64,000 nucleotides of DNA. Origin: Clostridium sp. 1001275B_160808_H3. GTDB lineage: Bacteria; Bacillota; Clostridia; Clostridiales; Clostridiaceae. The translations under genes and the position numbers were made by a program. The notes beneath the pieces were generated by a model, which had not been told where the DNA came from, searched no databases, and saw only the letters and a program-made list of their open reading frames with translations. The stretch's first letter is position 1. The number at the start of each line of letters is the position of its first letter. Positions 8,027 to 16,110 of this stretch are shown piece by piece. Location: NCBI RefSeq assembly GCF_015550425.1, contig NZ_JADNAT010000002.1, positions 186,001 through 250,000 on the forward strand. The letters run 5' to 3'.

Positions 8027-8689
8027 ATGCAGCTTAATATGGATGAAATAGACTCAGTAATTTTTGATATGGATGGAGTTCTATTTGATACAGAAAGAAT
8101 ATATTTAAAGGTTTGGACAAGGGTTTGTAAAAAGTATGGTTATAAAATGACTAAGGAAATATATTGCAGGGTTATAGCAACTGGGCGTGAGAATGTTAAG
8201 AAGGTATTTAAGCAGGAATTTGGCATGGATATTCCAATAGAAGAAATGTATAAAGAAAAGGATGAGGCTTTAGCCAAAGAAATAGAAAAGAAAATACCAT
8301 TAAAAGAAGGAGCTTATGAATTACTTACATATTTAAGAAAAAATAATTATAAAATAGCTTTAGCTACTTCAGCTACAAGAGACAGAATGGAAAAACAACT
8401 AAATAGAGCAAACATTAAGCATTTATTTGATGATTTAGTATGTAAAGATGATGTTGAGAAAACTAAGCCTAATCCCGATATATTTATAAAAGCAGCAGAC
8501 AAGCTTAAAGTTAATCCTGAAAATTGTATTGTAATAGAAGATTCATCATCTGGGGTTAAGGCTGCTTATAATGGAAATATGAAGGTGGTACATGTAGTTG
8601 ATTTAAAAGAGGCAGATGATGATATAAAAAAGCTTTGTTATAAAAGCTTTAATAACTTAATTGAAGTAAAGGAAGCAATATTTCATTAA
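8027..8689 (+). CDS. HAD-IA phosphatase/phosphomutase (beta-phosphoglucomutase-like)
   Basis: A 220-residue cytoplasmic HAD subfamily IA enzyme with an alpha-helical cap. Motif I is IFDMDGVLFDTE with nucleophile Asp about 14. Motif II is LATSAT. The Lys motif is KPNPDIFIKAA and motif III is CIVIEDSSSGVKAA. This set matches beta-phosphoglucomutase and sugar-phosphate phosphatases of the YcjU/YhcW/GS1 type. Whether it is a mutase or a phosphatase cannot be decided without the cap residues. GGAGGAG just before the ATG supports the start. It is probably monocistronic. Confidence 0.9.
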   Translation: MQLNMDEIDSVIFDMDGVLFDTERIYLKVWTRVCKKYGYKMTKEIYCRVIATGRENVKKVFKQEFGMDIPIEEMYKEKDEALAKEIEKKIPLKEGAYELLTYLRKNNYKIALATSATRDRMEKQLNRANIKHLFDDLVCKDDVEKTKPNPDIFIKAADKLKVNPENCIVIEDSSSGVKAAYNGNMKVVHVVDLKEADDDIKKLCYKSFNNLIEVKEAIFH

Positions 8690-8812
8690 AATTAAGATTT
8701 TAGGCTGTTTATGAGTAAAATATAAGTTTTGTATTTAATATTTATTATAGTAACATTAAAATATACAACTTGAAAAAGTATAAAAATAAAACTAAAGAAG
8801 GAAGTGTCTGTT

Positions 8813-9085
8813 ATGGAAGAAAAATATGATTATATTTTTAAATGGTTAAAAAATGCGACAAAAGAAGAAAGGCACATAGATGAAATGGAAGCTTTTGCAA
8901 AGAAGCATCCGATATTATTTATGAAATTTCATAAGCTATTTAGACCAATAGTACAACTTGATGAGAATAACGAAGAATACATAGAAGCAAAAGAAAAACT
9001 TGTAAAATTATTTTCAGAAAATGAAGAAGATTTTAAAGTAGTTACTGAAGCTGTAAAAACTAAATTTGCAGGTAAATATTTTTAG
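8813..9085 (+). CDS. Small hypothetical protein
   Basis: I do not recognise this 90-residue protein. It is charged and predicted mostly helical, beginning MEEKYDYIFKWLKNATKEER, with no signal peptide, cysteines or membrane segment. A GTG at 8804 lengthens the frame by three codons. AGAAGGAAG ends only one or two bases before that codon, so the ATG at 8813 is the better start. It lies between the HAD-IA gene and another unknown gene, all in the same direction. Confidence 0.6.
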   Translation: MEEKYDYIFKWLKNATKEERHIDEMEAFAKKHPILFMKFHKLFRPIVQLDENNEEYIEAKEKLVKLFSENEEDFKVVTEAVKTKFAGKYF

Positions 9086-9247
9086 AATATAAATATTCCT
9101 AGACTTTCAAATTATGAATTTAGTTGGTAGATTTGTGTAATTATATAAAATATATTACAATGAAGTTATAAATATTGAATTTATCAATAAGTAAAAAAGA
9201 AAGTATCGTATTAACTTTCTATTGAACTATTTAAGGAGATGTGTAAT

Positions 9248-9820
9248 ATGAATAATTCACAAAAAAATAAAAGTAAAATCAGTAAATTATTTAGTTCAAT
9301 TGATAATTTTCTAATTGAAGAAAAGGAACAAAAGTTAAAAGCAAAGCTAGGTAAAAAAATAAAAGACTCTATATTTACAGATGAAATTTTAACAAAACTT
9401 AATGAACATGATTTTAGTGGAGTAGCAGATAAAGAAGAAGATGTAGTTATGCTTTTTTCAACTATATTCCCTATATTTATAAAGGATAAGGGAATAATAT
9501 TTAGGCTGTACAAGCATAAAATTGAAGTGGATTTATCTGATGAAATGAAAGATAGATATATCTATATGTTTTCTGATGGGAGATTAACATCAGGATTATT
9601 TAAGTGTTTTAATATTAGTGATGATGAATATGTATACGGAATAAAAAGAATAATAGATGTCATTCCACTTTTTAAAGCTGAAATATTAGATACTTTATCA
9701 AACTATGAAAATATTATAAATTCCAATAATAAAATAGAGGATTTTAAATCAAAAGAATCAGTAGCTGAAAATAATTATGATGAATTAATATTATATTTAA
9801 CAAAGACAGAAAAAAAATAA
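9248..9820 (+). CDS. Hypothetical cytoplasmic protein
   Basis: Unrecognised, 190 residues. The N-terminus is very Lys-rich (MNNSQKNKSKISKLFSSIDN). A mixed middle contains TILTKLNEHDFSGVADKEED and a hydrophobic stretch MLFSTIFPIFIKDKGIIF that looks buried rather than membrane-spanning. Its tail is acidic. An upstream ATG at 9239 lies directly against AAGGAG (9233-9238), so the ATG at 9248 with nine-base spacing is chosen. A terminator follows at 9831. No domain or pathway can be assigned. Confidence 0.6.
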   Translation: MNNSQKNKSKISKLFSSIDNFLIEEKEQKLKAKLGKKIKDSIFTDEILTKLNEHDFSGVADKEEDVVMLFSTIFPIFIKDKGIIFRLYKHKIEVDLSDEMKDRYIYMFSDGRLTSGLFKCFNISDDEYVYGIKRIIDVIPLFKAEILDTLSNYENIINSNNKIEDFKSKESVAENNYDELILYLTKTEKK

Positions 9821-9830
9821 AGTGAAAATT

Positions 9831-9879
9831 AGAAGTGTTGTAAAATGATTAACTATTAATCCAATACAATGCTTCTTTT
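9831..9879 (+). terminator. Rho-independent terminator
   Basis: AGAAGTGTTGTA (9831-9842) pairs with TACAATGCTTCT (9865-9876) with two G-T wobbles and is followed by TTTT. Its position also argues that the next gene starts downstream, at 9917. Confidence 0.7.
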
Positions 9880-9916
9880 TAGATATAGTTATAATTTTAT
9901 AATAAAGGAGAGGAAC

Positions 9917-10486
9917 ATGTCTAATTCACAAATAACAGAAATGGCTTTGGCTAATGCCTTAAAGAAACTAATGAATAAGCATTCTATAAATAAAATTACA
10001 GTCAAAGAAGTTACTGATGAATGTGGGATTACAAGACGTACATTTTATAATCATTTCAATGATACTTATGAATTACTTGAGTGGATTTATGAACATGAAG
10101 TGATAGAGGAATTAGAACAATATTATAATTTGGATGGGTGGAAGACAGCTATAACTATAGTTCTTCAGTACACTATAGACAATAAAAAAATATGTCTTAA
10201 TACATTTAATTCTTTGGGGCGAGATCATTTAGAGAAGTTCTTATATAATATTTTTTATAATGCATTACAAGGTGTGACCCTAGATATTATAAAAGATATG
10301 GATATTGATGAAAATATAAAAAATGAAACTATAAGGTTTTATACACTAGCTATAGTAGGAGAATTTATATTGTGGCTTAAGGATAACTTAAAAGAAGAAC
10401 CACAATGTATTTTAGATAGAATAGAAATAATAATGACAGGGACCATTTCTTATGTGATGATGAGAAATGATAAAAGAAGAAAATAA
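9917..10486 (+). CDS. TetR/AcrR-family regulator beside oleate hydratase
   Basis: A 189-residue one-component regulator. The N-terminal helix-turn-helix reads KITVKEVTDECGITRRTFYN-HF, a textbook TetR recognition unit. The C-terminal ligand domain resembles the DhaS-like TetR group. The frame is open from 9869, but AAAGGAG at 9905-9910 and MSNSQITEMALANALKKLM fit a start at 9917. It lies 149 bp before ohyA on the same strand, with a terminator between. It is a natural candidate to sense fatty acids and control the hydratase. That role is inferred from neighbourhood only. Confidence 0.87.
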   Translation: MSNSQITEMALANALKKLMNKHSINKITVKEVTDECGITRRTFYNHFNDTYELLEWIYEHEVIEELEQYYNLDGWKTAITIVLQYTIDNKKICLNTFNSLGRDHLEKFLYNIFYNALQGVTLDIIKDMDIDENIKNETIRFYTLAIVGEFILWLKDNLKEEPQCILDRIEIIMTGTISYVMMRNDKRRK

Positions 10487-10496
10487 TAATATATTA

Positions 10497-10563
10497 GAGA
10501 AGATTGACTAAATATTACACAGTTAATTAAGCATGTGCAATATTTTCTCAATCTTCTTTTTCT
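10497..10563 (+). terminator. terminator between tetR and ohyA
   Basis: GAGAAGATTGA (10497-10507) pairs with TCAATCTTCT (10548-10557). Inside it, AAATATT-CAC pairs with GTG-AATATTT. T-rich sequence follows. It should stop most tetR transcription before ohyA, so ohyA would need read-through or its own promoter in the 70 bp that follow. Confidence 0.7.
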
Positions 10564-10634
10564 GTTTATTGAAGAAATTTTATTACAGGAATAATCTATT
10601 AAATGTAAAGAATTTAAAGAAGAGGTGTTTAATT

Positions 10635-12329
10635 ATGGGAAATTATCAAAAAATCAATCCTCTTACACCTAATAATATTGATGTAAGAAAAGCATATTTA
10701 ATTGGAGGAGGAATAGCTTCATTATCTGCAGCAGCATTTTTAATAAGAGATGCGCATATGCCAGGTGAAAATATTCATATTTTAGAGGAATCTAAAGTTT
10801 ATGGAGGTTCAATGGATGGAGCTGGAACTGCAACTACAGGATATACTGCAAGAGGTGGAAGGGAAATAGAAGAACACTTTGAATGTTTCATGGAATTATT
10901 TAGTTTTATACCATCCTTAAAGGATAAAAATAGAAGTGTATTAGATGAGTTTAGAGAGTTAAATCTTGAAGAACCTATTGAGTCACACTGTCGTTTAGTT
11001 CATAATCAAGGAGAAAGAACTGATTTTTCTAGTTTAGGTTTATCAAAGGAAAATGCTATGGAACTTGCTAAACTTCATATGTTAACAGAGGAAGCTCTTG
11101 GAGCAACAACAATTGATGAATACTTTTCACCATCATTTTTTGAAACAAACTTTTGGTTCTTTTGGGCTTCAATGTTTGCCTTTGAAGAATGGCATAGTGT
11201 TGTAGAAGTAAAACGTTATATGGAAAGATTCATGCATTTAATAGGTGGGATGAATAGGTTAGAAGGAATTTTGCATACTGAATATAATCAATATGATTCA
11301 TTAATTCTTCCTTTAATAACATGGTTAAAGGATAATAATGTATGCTTTAATAAAGGATATAAAGTTACAGATATAGATTTTGATTTTTCAAATAATAAGA
11401 AGATAGCAACAGCAATTCATTATATAAAAGATGATTGCTATGAAAAAATAGAAGTAAATAGGGATGATTTAGTATTATTTACAAATGGATCAATGACTGA
11501 AAATACAACAAGAGGCGATTTGGATAATCCTGCAGCTCTAAATACTTCAGATGATAAGGGATGTTTTAGTGTATGGCAAAAGCTTTCAAGAAAATCAGAA
11601 GACTTTGGAAGACCAGAAGTATTTTGTAGTAATATAGATAAAACTAAATGGTTGTCATTTACAATTACATTAAAAGATGATGATATAGTTTTCCCTTATT
11701 TATATAATTTAACTGGAGATAAGCCAGGAATGGGAGGGCTTGTAACAATAAAAGATTCAAAATGGTTTATGAGCTGGGTTGTACCAAAGCATCCTCACTT
11801 TATTAATCAACCTGATAATGTTAAAGTTTTATGGGCATATGCATTAAATATGGATATAAAAGGTGATTATATAAATAAAACAATTTCAGAATGTACAGGC
11901 CGTGAAATGTTTGAAGAGTTATTATATCACATGGGATTAAAGGATAGAATTCCAGAAATCCTTGAACACACTGTTAATGTAATTCCAAGTATGATGCCAT
12001 ATATAACTTCTCAATTTATGCCTCGTGTAAAAGGAGATAGGCCTCAGGTTATTCCTTATGGTAGTGAGAACTTTGGATTTATAGGACAATATGCAGAAGT
12101 AGAAAATGATTGTGTATTTACTGTAGAGTATTCTGTTAGAAGTGCAATGATGGCTGTATATGGATTAATGAAGCTCGATAAAGTTGTTGATCCAGTATTC
12201 CCTAGTCAATATGATATACGAGTATTAGTTAATGCAGCTAAAACATGTCTTGGAGTAGATAAGCTATCACTAAAAGATATTGCATTAAAGGATATTTTGA
12301 AAAATACAGAAATATTAAAGCTTTTATAA
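10635..12329 (+). CDS. ohyA: Oleate hydratase (myosin-cross-reactive antigen family)
   Basis: A FAD-binding enzyme that adds water to the cis-9 double bond of oleate, giving 10-hydroxystearate. This detoxifies unsaturated fatty acids at the inner membrane face. Seen: the dinucleotide-binding loop AYLIGGGIASLSAAAFLI, the segment GSMDGAGTATTGYTARGGRE with the family's catalytic glutamate region, and the aromatic segment NFWFFWASMFAFEEWHS. FVEYSVR-type residues appear near the C-terminus (TVEYSVRSAMMAVYGL). The open frame begins at 10533, but AGAAGAGGTG places the start at 10635, giving 564 residues, normal for the family. A terminator follows. The upstream TetR gene is its likely regulator. Confidence 0.95.
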   Translation: MGNYQKINPLTPNNIDVRKAYLIGGGIASLSAAAFLIRDAHMPGENIHILEESKVYGGSMDGAGTATTGYTARGGREIEEHFECFMELFSFIPSLKDKNRSVLDEFRELNLEEPIESHCRLVHNQGERTDFSSLGLSKENAMELAKLHMLTEEALGATTIDEYFSPSFFETNFWFFWASMFAFEEWHSVVEVKRYMERFMHLIGGMNRLEGILHTEYNQYDSLILPLITWLKDNNVCFNKGYKVTDIDFDFSNNKKIATAIHYIKDDCYEKIEVNRDDLVLFTNGSMTENTTRGDLDNPAALNTSDDKGCFSVWQKLSRKSEDFGRPEVFCSNIDKTKWLSFTITLKDDDIVFPYLYNLTGDKPGMGGLVTIKDSKWFMSWVVPKHPHFINQPDNVKVLWAYALNMDIKGDYINKTISECTGREMFEELLYHMGLKDRIPEILEHTVNVIPSMMPYITSQFMPRVKGDRPQVIPYGSENFGFIGQYAEVENDCVFTVEYSVRSAMMAVYGLMKLDKVVDPVFPSQYDIRVLVNAAKTCLGVDKLSLKDIALKDILKNTEILKLL

Positions 12330-12341
12330 ATTTAAAGATTA

Positions 12342-12383
12342 GCCTAAGAAGTGAAAATAACGCATTCTTAGGCTTGTTGTTTT
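12342..12383. terminator. terminator after ohyA
   Basis: A perfect 9-bp stem GCCTAAGAA (12342-12350) / TTCTTAGGC (12365-12373) followed by TTGTTGTTTT. It lies between the convergent ohyA and HTH-Mop genes. Confidence 0.75.
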
Positions 12384-12445
12384 CTTATTAATTAATATTT
12401 CATTTGTTTTTAGATATTATTAATTTAAAATATAAATAGTAAGTA

Positions 12446-12976
12446 TTATTTATAAACTTTTACAGACATAGTTTTAAAAATAGCATAAAACTCAGTACCT
12501 TTTTCTATACACATTTCATTTAAGGATTTTTTAGTTATTAATGCTATTAGTGGAATCCCAATATCTAAAACTACCTTTGCGCTATTACCATCTAATATAA
12601 TGTCAGTTACAATACCTTTATGAACATTTCTTGCACTACTTACAAATGTACCTTTACTTAAGATAATATCTTCAGGGCGAATAGAAATTCTTACATTACC
12701 TCCTAATTCAGTACTTACTTGGATTTTTACAGAATCAATTAATGCAAAAGTTTCGTCATCTTCAGAAATTAAAGTTGCTTCATAGCTATTTTCATAACCT
12801 TTAGATTTTAAAAGATAAATTTCAAATTGGGATTTAGATATACGAAGGTGCTTCCCCATACGGTGAGCATCTAAATCACCACGTTTTATCATTTCATATA
12901 CAGTACCTTTAGTTATTTTTAATTTTTGAGCAATCTCATCTGGCGTATATAAGATATCTTCATTCATTTTATTCAC
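12446..12976 (-). CDS. HTH-Mop fusion regulator, predicted molybdate/tungstate sensor
   Basis: Residues 8-57 form an excisionase/MerR-like helix-turn-helix: YTPDEIAQKLKITKGTVYEM, then GKHLRISKSQFEIYL. Residues about 95-175 are TOBE/Mop-like. VRISIRPEDIILS and SSARNVHKGIV resemble the C-terminal oxyanion-binding part of ModC/WtpC ATPases. AKVVLDIGIPLIALITKKS matches molbindin folds. The family is used in clostridia and sulfate reducers instead of ModE. It is divergent from modABC, so the likely role is oxyanion-dependent control of that operon; this is inference. It is 176 residues. An alternative start is Met4. Confidence 0.85.
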   Translation of the reverse strand: MNKMNEDILYTPDEIAQKLKITKGTVYEMIKRGDLDAHRMGKHLRISKSQFEIYLLKSKGYENSYEATLISEDDETFALIDSVKIQVSTELGGNVRISIRPEDIILSKGTFVSSARNVHKGIVTDIILDGNSAKVVLDIGIPLIALITKKSLNEMCIEKGTEFYAIFKTMSVKVYK

Positions 12977-13149
12977 CTTTTCATTCTATTAGTATAAAAA
13001 TAATTTAACATATTATTTAGTATATAACAATTAGAAAATGGTTTATAAATTTAAGGGTTATAGACTTCTATATCAATATATTTATTAAAAATATTTGAAA
13101 GGTTTAAATTTAAATATTTAAGGAAAATGAATATAAAAATCAAAATTAA

Positions 13150-13178
13150 TTGACACTAGAGAGTATTTACAATATAAT
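13150..13178 (+). promoter_or_regulatory. consensus sigma-A promoter of modABC
   Basis: TTGACA (13150-13155), a spacer of exactly 17 bases, then TATAAT (13173-13178): a perfect vegetative promoter. Transcription should begin near 13185, about 105 bases before the modA start. Such a strong promoter implies control by repression. Confidence 0.85.
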
Positions 13179-13185
13179 TACAATT

Positions 13186-13228
13186 GTTTGGTTTTGTTAG
13201 GTTTAGTTCTGTTTTAGTTTGTTTTGGC
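13186..13228 (+). promoter_or_regulatory. 10-bp phased G/T-rich repeats at the modABC start, candidate operator
   Basis: Four decamers in tandem: GTTTGGTTTT, GTTAGGTTTA, GTTCTGTTTT and AGTTTGTTTT. They begin at the predicted transcription start. The strand is almost free of A and C here, unlike everything around it. A helical-turn period placed over the initial transcribed region suits a binding site for the divergent HTH-Mop protein. Confidence 0.45.
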
Positions 13229-13288
13229 ATAACTAAATCAGTTTTATTTATTGTAATGATAGTATTTCATAAATTAGGAGTGTGTAAA

Positions 13289-14089
13289 ATGAAAAAGAAA
13301 ATATCATTAATTTTAAGTATGCTATTATTAGCTTTTTCTTTAGTTGGATGTAGTAAGAATAATGTGTCAAATAATACAAATAACTCACAAGAAAAAGAAT
13401 CAATTATTACTATTGCAGCAGCAGCAAGTTTAAAGAATTGTATGGATGATAAGTTAATTCCTATGTTTAATGAAAAGTATCCTAATATTAAGGTTCAAGC
13501 AACTTATGATAGCTCAGGAAAGTTGCAAACTCAAATTGAAGAGGGAGCAGAAATAGATGTATTTATGTCTGCAGCAACAAAGCAAATGGATGAATTAAAT
13601 AAAAAAGGTTTAATTGAAGAAAGTTCTATTATTGAACTTCTTGAAAATAAAATTGTACTTATAGCTTCAAAAGGAAATAATAAAGATATAAAAACTTTTG
13701 AAGATATATTAAAATCTGATAAAATAGCTATAGGAGATCCAGAAAGTGTACCAGCTGGACAATATGCAAAACAGTTATTTGAAAATCTTAAAATTTGGGA
13801 CCAAGTGTCCTCAAAAGCAAGCCTTGGAACAAATGTCACAGAGGTTTTAACTTGGGTTGCTGAGGCAAGTGCTGATTCAGGAATTGTTTATTCAACAGAT
13901 GCAGCATCAAATGATAAAGTGAAAGTAGTTTTAGAAGCACCAGAAGGAAGCGTTTCTAAAGTTATCTATCCGCTAGGAATAGTAAAGGCAACTAAAAATC
14001 AAGAAGCAGCCAAAAGCTTTACTGAGTTTTTACAATCTGAAGAAGCAATGAAAGTATTTGAATCTTACGGATTTTCAGGTAATAAATAG
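13289..14089 (+). CDS. modA: Molybdate ABC transporter substrate-binding lipoprotein ModA
   Basis: A lipoprotein: the Lys-rich signal peptide and lipobox LVGC give a lipidated Cys at residue 21. Binding-domain landmarks are ITIAAAASLKNCMDD, YDSSGKLQTQIEEGAEIDVF, MSAATKQMDEL and IGDPESVPAGQYAKQ. All are typical of ModA, which captures molybdate and often tungstate outside the membrane. The frame opens at 13184, but AGGAG before the ATG at 13289 and the signal peptide fix the start, giving 266 residues. It is the first gene of modABC, ten bases before modB. Confidence 0.95.
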   Translation: MKKKISLILSMLLLAFSLVGCSKNNVSNNTNNSQEKESIITIAAAASLKNCMDDKLIPMFNEKYPNIKVQATYDSSGKLQTQIEEGAEIDVFMSAATKQMDELNKKGLIEESSIIELLENKIVLIASKGNNKDIKTFEDILKSDKIAIGDPESVPAGQYAKQLFENLKIWDQVSSKASLGTNVTEVLTWVAEASADSGIVYSTDAASNDKVKVVLEAPEGSVSKVIYPLGIVKATKNQEAAKSFTEFLQSEEAMKVFESYGFSGNK

Positions 14090-14098
14090 GAGAATATA

Positions 14099-14770
14099 AT
14101 GGATATATCACCAATAATAATTTCTTTAAAAACTGCAACTGTATCTATGGTTTTTACTTTTTTGTTGGGACTTTTTATAGCAAGAGGAATTGTAAAAATA
14201 AAGTCTGAAAAAATAAAAATGATTTTAGATGGTATTTTAACATTGCCATTAGTATTACCACCTACAGTAATGGGATTCTTTCTTTTACTTATATTTGGCG
14301 TAAATAGACCAATAGGTAAGTTTTTACTAGAGTTTTTAGGCGTAAAAATAGTTTTTTCTTGGACAGCTACTGTAATAGCTTCAGTAGTTATAGCATTTCC
14401 TCTTATGTATAGATCGGCAAGAGGTGCATTTGAACAAGTTGATCAAAATTTAATAATGGCGGCAAGAACATTAGGAATTTCAGAAAGAAAAATATTTTGG
14501 CGTATAATTATGCCTCTTGCATTACCAGGAGTTGCTTCAGGTGGAATATTAGCTTTTGCAAGAGGTCTTGGGGAGTTTGGGGCTACAGCAATGATTGCAG
14601 GAAATATAGCAAATAAAACAAGAACCTTGCCTTTAGCAATTTATGCAGATGTAGCATCAGGAGATATGGCATCAGCTACTAATTATGTTTTAATTGTTAC
14701 CATAATTTCTTTTGTTGTTGTTGTTTTAACAAATTATTTTACTCTTAAAGAAAGAAAATATATAAAGTAA
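14099..14770 (+). CDS. modB: Molybdate ABC transporter permease ModB
   Basis: An inner-membrane permease of 223 residues with about five or six helices. The permease signature is MAARTLGISERKIFWRIIMP (the EAA loop that docks on ModC), followed by LPGVASGGILAFARGLGEFG and ATAMIAGNIANKTRTLPLAI, diagnostic of ModB/CysT-like molybdate permeases. GGAGAATATA precedes the ATG. It is ten bases from modA and 12 from modC, so the three are one transcript. Confidence 0.95.
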   Translation: MDISPIIISLKTATVSMVFTFLLGLFIARGIVKIKSEKIKMILDGILTLPLVLPPTVMGFFLLLIFGVNRPIGKFLLEFLGVKIVFSWTATVIASVVIAFPLMYRSARGAFEQVDQNLIMAARTLGISERKIFWRIIMPLALPGVASGGILAFARGLGEFGATAMIAGNIANKTRTLPLAIYADVASGDMASATNYVLIVTIISFVVVVLTNYFTLKERKYIK

Positions 14771-14781
14771 GGAAGAAGATA

Positions 14782-15849
14782 ATGAGTTTATTTGTTAATA
14801 TAAAGAAAAAATTAAAAGGATTTTCTCTTGAAGTTTCTTTTGAAACAAATGGTGATTATCTTGGTATTTTAGGAGCTTCAGGAAGCGGAAAAAGTATGAC
14901 TTTAAAATGCATTGCAGGAATTGAAACTCCAGATGAAGGGCGTATTATACTTAATGGGAAAGTATTATTTGATTCTGAAAAAAAGATTAACCTAAAACCT
15001 CAAGAAAGAAATATTGGATACTTATTTCAAAATTATGCTTTATTTCCTAATATGACTGTAGAAGAAAATATTGGAGTAGGATTGAAGGAATCTAAAAAAG
15101 AAAAAGAAATTAAAGTGAAAGAAATTATAAAATCTTTTTATTTAGAAGGTCTCGAAAAGAAATACCCAAGTAAACTTTCTGGGGGGCAGCAGCAAAGAGT
15201 TGCTATAGCAAGATGTATAATATACAAACCAGATATATTAATGCTTGATGAACCATTTTCTGCTTTAGATTCATACCTAAAAGAGCAGCTTCAAAGTGAG
15301 GTTTTAGAATTTTTAAAGCTATATAATGGTGAAGTTCTTATGGTTACTCACAGTAGAGATGAAGTTTATAAGTTTTGTGAGAATATTGCTATTATTGATA
15401 AGGGGAATTCAATTTTATTTGGAAATACGAAGGATATTTTTGAAAAGCCAAAGCTAAAAGAAGCAGCAATACTTACTGGATGCAAAAATATTTCAAAGTG
15501 TGAAGTTATATCTTCAAATAAAATTTATGCTACAGAGTGGGGTATAAAGCTTGAAACAGAAAAAGTAGTTCCTAGAAATATAAATCATGTAGGAATTAGA
15601 GCTCATAATTTTGAAATTCTTGATAATGGCAATATAAATAATGAAAAAAACATTATAGAGTGTGAAATAAATAAGATAGTAGAAAATGTTTTTGAATATA
15701 ATATAATGTTTGTAAATAAAAATTCTAGTGAAAAAAATGATAGTAGTGTAATGGTATATAAGGTTAAAAAAGAAGAGTGGGATAACAGAAAAAATAAATC
15801 TAATTTATACTTAAGAATACCTGAACACTCAATTTTATTTTTAGAATAG
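14782..15849 (+). CDS. modC: Molybdate ABC transporter ATPase ModC
   Basis: A cytoplasmic ATPase of 355 residues. Walker A is GASGSGKS, the Q-loop FQNYALFPNMTV, the signature LSGGQQQRVA, Walker B ILMLDEPFSALD and the switch His in MVTHSRDEVY. The C-terminal 100 residues hold a regulatory TOBE-type domain (NHVGIRAHNFEIL) that is more diverged than the ATPase part. It powers molybdate import with ModA and ModB. AAGGAAGAAG precedes the ATG. A terminator closes the operon. No molybdenum-cofactor biosynthesis gene is in the window. Confidence 0.94.
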   Translation: MSLFVNIKKKLKGFSLEVSFETNGDYLGILGASGSGKSMTLKCIAGIETPDEGRIILNGKVLFDSEKKINLKPQERNIGYLFQNYALFPNMTVEENIGVGLKESKKEKEIKVKEIIKSFYLEGLEKKYPSKLSGGQQQRVAIARCIIYKPDILMLDEPFSALDSYLKEQLQSEVLEFLKLYNGEVLMVTHSRDEVYKFCENIAIIDKGNSILFGNTKDIFEKPKLKEAAILTGCKNISKCEVISSNKIYATEWGIKLETEKVVPRNINHVGIRAHNFEILDNGNINNEKNIIECEINKIVENVFEYNIMFVNKNSSEKNDSSVMVYKVKKEEWDNRKNKSNLYLRIPEHSILFLE

Positions 15850-15894
15850 TATATTTATTTTGTAGTAAGTATAAAAAATAGAATATGATAAATA

Positions 15895-15946
15895 ATAAAA
15901 AATCCACGAGGTAATATTATTAACTAATATATCGTGGATTTTTTAT
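15895..15946 (+). terminator. Rho-independent terminator of modABC
   Basis: The stem AATCCACGA (15901-15909) / TCGTGGATT (15932-15940) is extended by A/T pairs and followed by TTTTT. Confidence 0.85.
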
Positions 15947-16110
15947 TATTTAAATATAATTTTAGAATTTTATAAAGCTTATTTTTAGGAGATCATAAAA
16001 ATAGATCTATTTTTTAGAAAAAAGTAATTTATTTAGAAATATATAATTATATTTAATAATTAGAATATTAGGTGTATTATAAAATATAAGACAGAAAGGA
16101 GAGTCATAAT

